Shown in pieces: positions 8,762 through 16,916 of a DNA stretch of 64,000 nucleotides (position 1 is its first letter; every line of letters starts with the position of its first letter). The notes beneath the pieces are model-generated. The model did not search any database, was not told the origin of the DNA, and was given only the letters and a program-made list of their open reading frames with translations. Origin of the DNA: Holophagaceae bacterium. GTDB lineage: Bacteria > Acidobacteriota > Holophagae > Holophagales > Holophagaceae. The translations under genes were made by a program, and so were the position numbers. The stretch is taken from positions 46,474 to 110,473 of the forward strand of contig JANYBM010000140.1 in assembly GCA_025361125.1 (NCBI GenBank), in the 5' to 3' direction.

Positions 8762-9450
8762 CAGGCAACACCTGCTATAGCGCCAGCAATGAGTCCATCG
8801 CGGATCTCCACCCGGCGCTGTGCCAGGGCGGCGATAGAGGGATCGTGGGTTACGAGCACCAAGGTATTTCCCATGGCGTTCAATTCCTGGAAGAGATCCA
8901 ACACTTCCGCGCCCGTATGTGAATCCAGCGCTCCGGTAGGTTCGTCCGCCAACAACAACGCAGGTTCGTTCGCCAAGGCCCGGGCGATGGCCACACGCTG
9001 ACGCTGCCCGCCGCTTAAATTGCCCGGAAGTACGTTCGCTTTTTCGGGCATGCCGACCTTTTCCAACAATGTCATGGCCCGTTCCCGGCGCTCTTTCCGA
9101 CTCACCCCCGCATAGAGCATGGGCAATTCCACATTACGCAGGATGCTGGCTTTGGGCATCAGGTTGTAGCTCTGGAAAATGAAGCCGATTTTGATATTAC
9201 GGATGCGCGCCAGTTCACTTCCTGAAAGGCCTTGGACTTGGGTGCCATCAAGGGCGTAGGTTCCGCTGGTGGGGGCATCCAGGCAACCGATGATGGCCAT
9301 AAGTGTGGATTTTCCAGAACCCGATGGTCCCACGAGCGCCACGAATTCGCCCTTGGTCACCGCGAGATCAATGCCTCGCAGTGCATGGACGGCTGTGCCG
9401 TTGGCGCCGAAGGTCTTGGTCAAAGCCTGGGTCTGGATGATGGGGGACAT
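8761..9450 (-). CDS. ABC transporter ATPase, LolD/MacB N-terminal family
   Basis: 229 residues when started at the ATG at 9450 (MSPIIQ); the open frame upstream adds 21 atypical residues. Walker A is GPSGSGKS (41-48), the Q-loop is 'IGFIFQSYNLMP', the ABC signature is LSGGQRQR and Walker B runs into ADEPTGALDS, followed by VTHD. The 'NLMP' after the Q-loop and the overall length are typical of LolD/MacB ATPases that energise mechanotransmission. It is flanked by the adaptor (86 bases upstream) and coupled to two permeases downstream. Confidence 0.92.
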   Translation of the reverse strand: MSPIIQTQALTKTFGANGTAVHALRGIDLAVTKGEFVALVGPSGSGKSTLMAIIGCLDAPTSGTYALDGTQVQGLSGSELARIRNIKIGFIFQSYNLMPKASILRNVELPMLYAGVSRKERRERAMTLLEKVGMPEKANVLPGNLSGGQRQRVAIARALANEPALLLADEPTGALDSHTGAEVLDLFQELNAMGNTLVLVTHDPSIAALAQRRVEIRDGLIAGAIAGVA

Positions 9451-9536
9451 CGCTCGCTCCGCTCGCGGGGGTGAAGGATGAAACTTGAAGGATGAATGAT
9501 GAGGATTCTTCAACCTGCATTCTTCAGACTTCAGCC

Positions 9537-10751
9537 TTAATTGTTCTCATCATCCTTTTCGACTTTTTTCTTGCTCACGTCTTCCAGGCTCACCTGGTCG
9601 TCTTTGGCAAGGCCGCCCAGGATTTCAACGCGCTCCAGCGTTGCCACACCAGCTTTCACAGGCACGGCATCGAAGTATTCCTTCCAGTGATCCGATAGCC
9701 AGATGAACTTGGTCCGACCCGATAAAGCCTGTTTCGCCCGCTTCAAGTCTTCGGGAGTCAGAGTCTTTTTCAGACGGAAGACCACTGTTTGACCATCCTT
9801 GCGTTGCAATGCTTCCAGGGGCACAGATATAGCACTGACGCGCTTCTCACCCAGAATTTCCACATTGGCGCTCATGCCAGTCTTGAAGGATTCACTGAGT
9901 TCATCAAGGGTGATTTCCACCTTGAAGACTTTTATTTTCTCCAGTAGTTCGGCCGCCGGGGCGACGAAGCGGACCCGCCCCGTGAAGGTTTTTTGCGGGT
10001 AGGCATCAAGGTTGATACGCACCGTCTGGCCCACGGCCACCTTGGCGATATCCACCTCATTGAGATTCACCCGGATGATCAGGCTCTTGAGATCCGCCAC
10101 GGTAAACACTACCGTGCCCGCATTGAAGCTCGATACTCCGCTGGTGATGGTGTCGCCCAACTCCACACCCCGCTTGATGACCACTCCATCCATGGGCGCA
10201 GCCACCCGCGCGATCTGCGTGGACGCGTTCCCGTTGATGGGAATGCCCCGGTCCTCGACGATCTGGAACCGGGTTTGGGCGGACTTGAACGTGTCCCGAG
10301 CCACATCCCGCTTTGCCACCGCATCTTTGAAGGCTTCTCCGCCGATCAGGCCCTGGTCAAAGAGCGCCTTTTGGGTGAGGAATTGGCGCTCCGCATCCTT
10401 CAGGTTCAATTGGGATGAACTGAGGCTGCTTTGGACCTCGGAAAGGCTTTGGGCCTGGGTCACATCCGGTTCCACTTCGGCCATCACCTGGTTCCTTTTG
10501 ACCACGGCGCCTTCGCGAACTTTAAGCCCAACAATGCGGCCCGATACGGTGCTCTTCACATCCACCTTGGTGTAGGGATCCACGACACCCACTTCGCGCA
10601 CACTAACCTGCAGGTCTTCAGCCTGGACCTTGCCAATGCGAAACGGCGTCTCAGTGGATTTGCCCTTGTCCTTGCTGACAGTCTTGGCGAACAGGATGCC
10701 CCCGACGATCACCAGCGCAATGGCACCAATTGCCCACCACCGTTTATTCAT
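9537..10751 (-). CDS. Periplasmic adaptor (HlyD/MacA-family membrane-fusion protein)
   Basis: 404 residues from an ATG at 10751, preceded by GGGGAAGG. One N-terminal membrane anchor (RWWAIGAIALVIVGGILF) is followed by a beta-barrel strand, a lipoyl half (KSTVSGRIVGLKVREGAVVK), a coiled-coil hairpin (about 130-190), the second lipoyl half (VAAPMDGVVIKRGVELGDTI), the beta-barrel and a membrane-proximal domain. An inserted segment near the C-terminus (LTPEDLKRAKQALSGRTKF) is unusual. It bridges the MacB-type permeases and an outer-membrane channel encoded elsewhere. It is the first gene of the operon adaptor-ATPase-permease-permease. Confidence 0.88.
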   Translation of the reverse strand: MNKRWWAIGAIALVIVGGILFAKTVSKDKGKSTETPFRIGKVQAEDLQVSVREVGVVDPYTKVDVKSTVSGRIVGLKVREGAVVKRNQVMAEVEPDVTQAQSLSEVQSSLSSSQLNLKDAERQFLTQKALFDQGLIGGEAFKDAVAKRDVARDTFKSAQTRFQIVEDRGIPINGNASTQIARVAAPMDGVVIKRGVELGDTITSGVSSFNAGTVVFTVADLKSLIIRVNLNEVDIAKVAVGQTVRINLDAYPQKTFTGRVRFVAPAAELLEKIKVFKVEITLDELSESFKTGMSANVEILGEKRVSAISVPLEALQRKDGQTVVFRLKKTLTPEDLKRAKQALSGRTKFIWLSDHWKEYFDAVPVKAGVATLERVEILGGLAKDDQVSLEDVSKKKVEKDDENN

Positions 10752-10869
10752 GACCTTCCCCTTTGCCATTGAGGCTGAAAAAGAATCCGAGCCAGTCGGG
10801 TCTTGCATGGCTCTGGGTACGGGGGAAAGATGCGGGCGTTTATTCAGCCCTTGGGGCCACGGGGCAAGC

Positions 10870-11778
10870 TTAAGCCACGGACAATGCCTCCTCAGCTTGG
10901 CGTTCGACGGATTCAGTGAGGTTTTGAATGAATTCCGGTCCGGGGAGCCAACCCTGACCCCGGAGCCATGCTTCAAGATGGGCGATGGGGTCTTTCCTGG
11001 ACCAGATTTCCAGTTGGTCAGGATCCACGTAGCGCTGGTCATCGTGTTCCGCGTGGCCCTTCATGCGGAAGGTTTCACAGACCAGGAACACCGGGCCACC
11101 TCCATCCAGGCAGAGCCGACGGGCCCGCTTGGAGGATTCCAACACTTCCAGCGAATTGTTGCCGTCCACCACCATCGTATAGGCACCCTGAGACCGCTCA
11201 CTCATGTGCCCCTTCATCTGTTTTTCAGGTGACGTGGAATAGGCGAATCCATTCAGTTCACCAACTACGATGAGCGGGAGTTTCTGGACCACCGCGAAAT
11301 TCAAGCCTTCGGAAAAAGCTCCGGTGGAAGAGCCACCATCGCCGATCCAGGTCATGGCGACTCGGGCTTCCTTTTTCTGCTGAAAACTGAGCGCCACGCC
11401 AGCCATGACAGGAATGAGCGCGCCCAGCATGGAGGTTGGGGCAAGGATGCCCCGGGCCACGCCCCCAAAATGGTTGTTGTGCTCACGACCGCCACTGGGT
11501 CCCGCGGTTCGCCCGAGGTATTGAAGAAAGACTTCTTTCGGCTGGATACCTCGCGCCAGCATGGAACCCAGGTTGCGGATCATGGGGCCAATGACATCGT
11601 CAGGGCCCAAGGCCAGGGCCGTTGCGCAGGCCGTGGCCTCTTGCCCCAGGCTGCGATAGACGCTGCCCATGGTGTGACCTTGGCGGAAGAGTTTCACCAG
11701 GCGTTCTTCCACCAGCCGGGTGAGCAGCATCGTTTCATACAGGTGTAAAGCCGTTGGTCGGTCCATAGCTCGGTCCAT
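10870..11778 (-). CDS. Thiamine-diphosphate dehydrogenase E1 alpha subunit (pyruvate/2-oxoacid/acetoin type)
   Basis: 302 residues from the ATG at 11778 (MDRAMDRP); a second ATG at 11766 is possible. The TPP motif starts at IGDGGSSTGAFSEGLNFA, and the loop STSPEKQMKGHMSERSQGA is typical of E1-alpha proteins. E1 alpha pairs with E1 beta to decarboxylate a 2-oxoacid and load a lipoyl E2. No E1 beta, E2 or E3 gene lies beside it, which is unusual; the partners must be encoded elsewhere. The 17-base gap to the divergent GNAT gene leaves little room for a promoter. Confidence 0.82.
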   Translation of the reverse strand: MDRAMDRPTALHLYETMLLTRLVEERLVKLFRQGHTMGSVYRSLGQEATACATALALGPDDVIGPMIRNLGSMLARGIQPKEVFLQYLGRTAGPSGGREHNNHFGGVARGILAPTSMLGALIPVMAGVALSFQQKKEARVAMTWIGDGGSSTGAFSEGLNFAVVQKLPLIVVGELNGFAYSTSPEKQMKGHMSERSQGAYTMVVDGNNSLEVLESSKRARRLCLDGGGPVFLVCETFRMKGHAEHDDQRYVDPDQLEIWSRKDPIAHLEAWLRGQGWLPGPEFIQNLTESVERQAEEALSVA

Positions 11779-11795
11779 AGAGGTAGCATAGAACC

Positions 11796-12278
11796 ATGCT
11801 GAAACTCCGGTCCGCAACCCCTGAAGATGCTCCATTGATTCTCCAGTACATCCGCGACCTGGCGGAGTACGAAAAGGATCCCGAAGCCGCTGTGGCCACG
11901 GAAGCAGACATCCTTCACCACGCCTTCTCAGAGCACCCCTTGATCCATGTGGTGCTGGCCGAATGGGAAGACCAGCCCGCGGGTTTCGCGCTCTACTTCT
12001 TCAATTTCAGTACCTGGCAAGGGAAGCCTGGGCTCTACCTGGAAGATCTTTTCGTCCGGCCAGCTTTCCGGGGGTCCGGCATTGGCAAGGCTCTGCTCAA
12101 ACACCTGGCGCGCATCGCGGTGGACTCTGGCTGTACCCGCTACGTGTGGCAGGTTCTGGATTGGAACGAACCAAGCATTAAGTTCTACGAAGCTATGGGC
12201 GCGCGGCAGTTGAAAAACTGGATCACTTGCCGGGTGGATGGTGAAGCCCTGTCAAGGATGGCCGAAGGCGCCCCGTGA
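11796..12278 (+). CDS. GNAT-family N-acetyltransferase (SSAT/diamine type)
   Basis: 160 residues. The acetyl-CoA-binding motif is VRPAFRGSGIGKALLKHLA, preceded by LYLEDLFV. The C-terminus (QVLDWNEPSIKFYEAMGARQL) matches the spermidine/diamine acetyltransferase-like branch. The opening 'LRSATPEDAPLILQYIRDLAEYEKDPEAV'-type region is also typical of that branch. The likely substrate is a polyamine, thialysine or another small amine; this is inferred. The stop overlaps the start of the CCA-adding enzyme (GTGA). Confidence 0.85.
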   Translation: MLKLRSATPEDAPLILQYIRDLAEYEKDPEAAVATEADILHHAFSEHPLIHVVLAEWEDQPAGFALYFFNFSTWQGKPGLYLEDLFVRPAFRGSGIGKALLKHLARIAVDSGCTRYVWQVLDWNEPSIKFYEAMGARQLKNWITCRVDGEALSRMAEGAP

Positions 12279-13663
12279 ATAAGGCGCAAGATTCCATTCA
12301 GCAGGCTTTGACCCGGGTTTCCGAGGCGCTTTCTCCCGAAGCCGGGCTGGTGGTGGTGGGTGGCTGGGTTCGTGATCATTTGTTGGGCCGGGATGCTGGG
12401 GACATGGATCTCGCCACGGCCCTGATGCCCGCAGACGTCATGCGGCGCGCCAAGGCGGCCGGGTTGAAAATTGTACCCACGGGACTTCAGCACGGCACCG
12501 TTACAGTCATCGCAAACGGTCATGGTTTTGAGATCACTACCTTTCGGGGTGATGGCGACTACCTGGATGGACGGCATCCTGAAGCAGTGCTTCTGGGCGT
12601 GAGCCTTCGGGAAGATTTGGCGCGCCGGGATTTCACGGTCAATGCCATGGCTTTGCCAGTGGAATACCTGAGCAGCCCACTACCAAATGAAAAAATAGTT
12701 GATCCCTTTGGTGGGAAAAGCGATTTGGACAGACACCTGATCCGGGCCGTGGGGGATCCACTGAAACGCTTTGCCGAGGATGGCCTGCGCTCGGTGCGGG
12801 CCTGCCGCTTCGCCTCGCAGCTGGGTTTTGAAATTGAACCGGAAACACTATCGGCCATCTCAATGCGATTGGATGTGTCCGCCAAGGTATCCGTGGAGCG
12901 CGTCTTTGTAGAGTTGACCAAGCTGCTTTGTGGCCGTGCTCCCAAAACAGGGCTGCAGCTCCTGGCAGAATCTGGGCTGCTGGATCTCTGGACTCCTGAG
13001 TTGCGGCCCATGATCGGTTGCACGCAAAATCGCCATCATCTTTTTCCGGTTTGGGAGCATACGCTGGCAACCGTTGGTTTCGCAGTGGCAGAACCCGCGC
13101 TGCGATGGGCGGCGCTGCTGCACGATGTGGGCAAGCCTCCCGCGCGTTCAGTGGATGCAGCCGGCGGTGTGCATTTCTACGGTCATGAAGCTATATCACT
13201 GGAAATCACCCAGGCCCTTTTCACGCGCTTGAAGGTGGGCCGTGTGTTCACCCGCGCAGTCCTTGCCTTGGTACGCCACCACGGGACTCATCCCACGGAT
13301 GAGTGGAGCGATTCGGCTTGCCGCCGCTTTCTTCGCAAACTTTCCGAGGACAGCTTGCCCCTTGAACAATGGGGCCTTTTTCGTATGGCTGATCAATTCG
13401 CGAAGGGATTCGGCGAAGCGGAAAAGAAGCTGGAACACCAGAGGGTCATGGAGCGCCTGCGCCGCCTGGCCGAAGCCAAGCCACCCTTGAATCCAAGCGC
13501 CCTGGCACTGGATGGCAGAGCCCTGATCAAGCTCGCCGGCAAACATGGCGGCCCGTGGGTGGGCGAACTTCAAAAACACCTGTTGGAAGCCGTGATCGAA
13601 GATCCCGATCTCAACACGGTTACTGATTTGCAGAGGCTGGCCCAGGAATGGCTCAATACCTAA
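12275..13663 (+). CDS. cca: CCA-adding tRNA nucleotidyltransferase with HD domain
   Basis: 462 residues from a GTG at 12275. The class II nucleotidyltransferase head has GGWVRDHLL and GDMDLAT (metal-binding Asp pair), then the template motif RRDFTVNAMAL, the RNA-binding motif FAEDGLRSVRACRFASQLG, and an HD phosphohydrolase domain with HLFPVWEHTLATV and LHDVGKPP. It adds or repairs the 3' CCA of tRNA in the cytosol; the HD domain gives phosphatase or phosphodiesterase activity in some homologues. Poly(A) polymerase is the alternative within this family, but the HD domain favours CCA addition. It overlaps the GNAT stop by 4 bases and meets ispF tail to tail. Confidence 0.88.
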   Translation: MNKAQDSIQQALTRVSEALSPEAGLVVVGGWVRDHLLGRDAGDMDLATALMPADVMRRAKAAGLKIVPTGLQHGTVTVIANGHGFEITTFRGDGDYLDGRHPEAVLLGVSLREDLARRDFTVNAMALPVEYLSSPLPNEKIVDPFGGKSDLDRHLIRAVGDPLKRFAEDGLRSVRACRFASQLGFEIEPETLSAISMRLDVSAKVSVERVFVELTKLLCGRAPKTGLQLLAESGLLDLWTPELRPMIGCTQNRHHLFPVWEHTLATVGFAVAEPALRWAALLHDVGKPPARSVDAAGGVHFYGHEAISLEITQALFTRLKVGRVFTRAVLALVRHHGTHPTDEWSDSACRRFLRKLSEDSLPLEQWGLFRMADQFAKGFGEAEKKLEHQRVMERLRRLAEAKPPLNPSALALDGRALIKLAGKHGGPWVGELQKHLLEAVIEDPDLNTVTDLQRLAQEWLNT

Positions 13664-14145
13664 GCTCGTTCAATCAACACCACAGCCTGGGCCGCTAGGC
13701 CTTCGCCCCGGCCGGTAAAGCCCATGTGTTCGGTGGTGGTGGCCTTCACGTTCAAGGCATCGGGCTCTATACCCAGAAGGGGGGCGATGCGGGCCCGCAT
13801 GGTCTGCCGATAAGAGCTGATTTTGGGCTTCTCGCCAATGAGGCACACATCCGCGTTTTCCACGCGCCACCCGCAGCTTCGCAGTTCGCCCATGACACGA
13901 TCCAACAACAGCATTGAATCGGCATTGTTGTAATCGGCGTCGGTATCCGGAAAATGGTGGCCGATGTCACCCAGCCCCGCGGCGCCCAGCAGCGCGTCCA
14001 TGAGCGCGTGCAGCATGACATCCGCATCGCTGTGGCCCATGAGTCCGCGGTCGAAGGGTACATGAATTCCCATAAGCATCAGAGACCGTCCAGCCTCAGG
14101 GGCCGCAAAGCGATGGACATCGAATCCAGAACCTACCCTGATCAA
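13660..14145 (-). CDS. ispF: 2-C-methyl-D-erythritol 2,4-cyclodiphosphate synthase
   Basis: 161 residues, the standard length. The motif GSGFDVHRF near the N-terminus supplies the metal ligands (Asp9, His11); GHSDADVMLHALMDALLGA, DIGHHFPDTD and TTTEHMGFTGRGEG complete the family pattern. It forms the cyclic diphosphate of the MEP isoprenoid pathway and works as a trimer. IspD is not adjacent. Its start overlaps the stop of the FHA-GAF kinase gene by 4 bases and its stop overlaps that of cca. The upstream kinase gene is read in the same direction and coupled, although no functional link is obvious. Confidence 0.95.
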   Translation of the reverse strand: MIRVGSGFDVHRFAAPEAGRSLMLMGIHVPFDRGLMGHSDADVMLHALMDALLGAAGLGDIGHHFPDTDADYNNADSMLLLDRVMGELRSCGWRVENADVCLIGEKPKISSYRQTMRARIAPLLGIEPDALNVKATTTEHMGFTGRGEGLAAQAVVLIERA

Positions 14146-15707
14146 ATGCTTCTCACACTGCCGGACTTCGGTGTTGGTGGATTCGTTTTGCGCAAGGACC
14201 TGGATTGACCCGTGCTTGTCAGCCCACCTGTGTTTTCCTTCGAATTCACGCTATCTGGAATCGTCACGATCACCACCGTACCCTCGCCTTCCTCACTCTT
14301 CACTTCGATGGAACCTCCGTGTTCTTCAATGATCTTCTTGACGGTAGCCATGCCCAGCCCGGTGCCCTTCTTTTTCCCGTAGCTGAAAAACGGCTCGAAT
14401 ATTCTCCGCTGGACTTTCCGGGGAATGCCTTTGCCATTATCTGTAACCCGGATCTGCACACCGCCGGTCACCCGTTCCCAGGTCAGGGATACTTTGCGCT
14501 CGCCAGGCTTCTCGGCCACGGCATCCAAGGCGTTGGCCAGCAGGTTTTCGATGACCCTGGCGAAGCGGGCGGGATCCAAATTAGCGGCGCATGGCGTGTC
14601 TTCGCTCTTGATCTCCACCCCCAGGTCGCCTGCGTGTGGGCGGATGGCTTCCACCAAACTGGAAAGGAAGGCCGTCAGTTCCACTTTCTCACGGCGCGGC
14701 TCCCGGACCTTGGCGTAGTCCAGCACATCCATACTCATGTCGCCCAGGCGCTGAACCGCTTCAAGAATTTTGGACACATGATGCTTGGATTTCTCGTCGG
14801 GGTTCAGGACTTCCAGCAGCTCCGTGTGCCCCCGCACCACAAAAAGCGCGTTCTTGAAATCATGCACGATGCTGCTGGCCACCTGCCCCACGGTGGCGAG
14901 CACTTGATTGCGCAGGTTGTCTTCGGAGAGCCGGGCCCGTTCGATGGCAATGGAGCAAAGCCCAACGATGGCTTCGAAGATGGGCCGATCCACAGGTTCC
15001 GTAATGATCCGTTTGGAGTCAAGGTAGACCACGCCGATGCGCTTCCCCTTCAGTGTTAAAGGTAGGCAGAGAATCGTCTTGAGCTGGAGATCCAGCACTG
15101 ACTGCTGGCTCATGAGTTTCTCGTTATCCGAGACGTTATGAATCCAAATGGGCTCGCCCCGTTCGAAGACCGAATGCACGCTCGACATGGACAATTGGAT
15201 ACTGTGTTCCAACTCATTCCCCAGCCCACGCTGAACTTTAGCGACGAGTTCGCCGCCCTCCAGCAACATGATGAAGCCCCTGTCGGTGCCGGAAATCGCA
15301 AGCAGCCGTTCCAAGGACTGATCCAGGATGTCGTCCAGTTCAACATCTTCCGCCAGCAGTTGTGCGGTTTGCAGGATGGCCTGCATGTTGACTTCTGTGG
15401 CGGCTTGCGTTTCGGATTTCAAGGTGATGAAGTAGGCGCCATCCGCCAATCTAACGGTCTCGCCCGCCTTCCATGGCAGGCGCGTGATGGGCTTGTCGTC
15501 CATGAAGCTGCCGTGGGAGGACTTCAAGTCCTCGACCCACCACTGCCCTTCGACCATTTCGATGCGCAGATGCGCCCGGCTGATCATGCTGTCCGTCAGG
15601 ACAATGTCACAGTGATTTTGTCGGCCTAACGTCACTGAGCGATTCAGCATCAGCGTCCGCTCGAAACCATGGCGGTCCCTGAGAAGCATCTGATGGCGCT
15701 GGGGCAA
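14142..15707 (-). CDS. FHA-GAF sensor histidine kinase
   Basis: 521 residues, no membrane segment. Residues 1-100 form an FHA domain (VTLGRQNHCDIVL, MISRAHLRI, SSHGSFMDD) that binds phosphothreonine. Residues about 115-260 form a GAF domain. The dimerisation helix carries IVHDFKN with His281, and the ATPase domain has NLLANALDAV, VTDNGKGIPRKVQRRIFEPF and GTGLGMATVKKIIEEHGG. The Ser/Thr/Pro-rich C-terminal tail looks disordered. An FHA domain on a histidine kinase suggests cross-talk with Ser/Thr kinases, and a large Ser/Thr kinase gene lies 3 kb away (18608-22492); the link is only inference. No response regulator is adjacent. It overlaps ispF by 4 bases. Confidence 0.88.
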   Translation of the reverse strand: MPQRHQMLLRDRHGFERTLMLNRSVTLGRQNHCDIVLTDSMISRAHLRIEMVEGQWWVEDLKSSHGSFMDDKPITRLPWKAGETVRLADGAYFITLKSETQAATEVNMQAILQTAQLLAEDVELDDILDQSLERLLAISGTDRGFIMLLEGGELVAKVQRGLGNELEHSIQLSMSSVHSVFERGEPIWIHNVSDNEKLMSQQSVLDLQLKTILCLPLTLKGKRIGVVYLDSKRIITEPVDRPIFEAIVGLCSIAIERARLSEDNLRNQVLATVGQVASSIVHDFKNALFVVRGHTELLEVLNPDEKSKHHVSKILEAVQRLGDMSMDVLDYAKVREPRREKVELTAFLSSLVEAIRPHAGDLGVEIKSEDTPCAANLDPARFARVIENLLANALDAVAEKPGERKVSLTWERVTGGVQIRVTDNGKGIPRKVQRRIFEPFFSYGKKKGTGLGMATVKKIIEEHGGSIEVKSEEGEGTVVIVTIPDSVNSKENTGGLTSTGQSRSLRKTNPPTPKSGSVRSI

Positions 15708-15827
15708 AACGGCTCCATGGATAAACTAGGTAAAGACAAAGGTATCCTTTCATGAGCCCAATACAAGCAAAGGCTGTGGCAACCGATCATGATGAAATGA
15801 ATCTTCCAAGCTTCTTCCAGGACTGAC

Positions 15828-16844
15828 GTGGATCACCAACGACATCCCGATTTGGACGCCTTCCTCCCGGAGGAGGGTGAATACACCCTCAGACCTAAAC
15901 GCCTAGGGGAATATATCGGCCAGGAAAAGATCAAGGCGAGGCTCGAGATCGCCCTTCAGGCTGCCCAGATGCGCGGCGAAGTGCTGGATCATGTGCTACT
16001 TTTCGGACCCCCGGGGCTCGGCAAGACCACTCTGGCGCATGTTTTGGCCAACGAGATGGGTGTCTCCTGCAAAGTGATCCAGGCCCCTGCACTGGAGAAA
16101 AAGGGCGACCTGGCTGCAATCCTGACAAATCTGGAAGAAGGCGAATTCCTTTTCATTGATGAGATCCATCGCCTGCCCGCGGCCATTGAAGAGTTGCTGT
16201 ATTCAGCCATGGAAGATCGCAAGCTGGACATCCTCATTGGCCAAGGGCCTTCGGCGCAAACTTTGAAGGTGGATCTTCGGCCGTTTACTTTGGTGGGAGC
16301 CACCACCCGCGCCGGGCTTATCTCCAAGCCTCTTCACGATCGCTTCGGCATGGTGCATCGTCTGGATTATTACAGCCGGGCGGAGTTGACCGTCATCGCG
16401 GATCGCAGTGCGAAGGTTTTGAAGATCGAATTGGCCGCTGAAGGGGGTGTGGCCATAGCTAGGCGTTCCCGTGGCACGCCTCGGATCTGCAACCGCCTGC
16501 TGCGCCGCTGCCGCGATTACGCCGAAGTGAAGGGGCAAGGCATCATCACCTCTGACATCGCCGACGCTTGTTTAAAATTGCACGAAGTGGACGACCTTGG
16601 TTTGGATGGTCTGGACCGGGATTATCTCGAAGCCCTTTGCGGCAAGTTCAAGGGAGGCCCCGTGGGTGTGCGTACCTTGGCCGCCGCCTTGGGGGAAGGC
16701 GATGGTGGCGCGCTGGAAGATCTGGTGGAGCCCTACCTTATGCAAATCGGATTCCTTGACCGTACCCAGCAAGGCAGGCGGGCCACCGAAGCTGCCTATT
16801 CATATTTGGGTATCAAGCCCAGCATCGGACCCCTGTTCAAATGA
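15828..16844 (+). CDS. ruvB: Holliday junction branch-migration helicase RuvB
   Basis: 338 residues from a GTG at 15828. Walker A is GPPGLGKT (60-67), Walker B is FIDEIHRLP, sensor 1 is VGATTRAGLIS, and the C-terminal winged helix ends TEAAYSYLGI. RuvB hexamers drive branch migration with RuvA. Neither ruvA nor ruvC is next to it, which is common. The protein is of normal length. Confidence 0.97.
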   Translation: MDHQRHPDLDAFLPEEGEYTLRPKRLGEYIGQEKIKARLEIALQAAQMRGEVLDHVLLFGPPGLGKTTLAHVLANEMGVSCKVIQAPALEKKGDLAAILTNLEEGEFLFIDEIHRLPAAIEELLYSAMEDRKLDILIGQGPSAQTLKVDLRPFTLVGATTRAGLISKPLHDRFGMVHRLDYYSRAELTVIADRSAKVLKIELAAEGGVAIARRSRGTPRICNRLLRRCRDYAEVKGQGIITSDIADACLKLHEVDDLGLDGLDRDYLEALCGKFKGGPVGVRTLAAALGEGDGGALEDLVEPYLMQIGFLDRTQQGRRATEAAYSYLGIKPSIGPLFK

Positions 16845-16916
16845 TCGGATAGGCGCGAAGCCCGGTCGTATTAAATTGTCCAGGATCCCAACGGCAGGTT
16901 CAAGACAGGTGGAATT

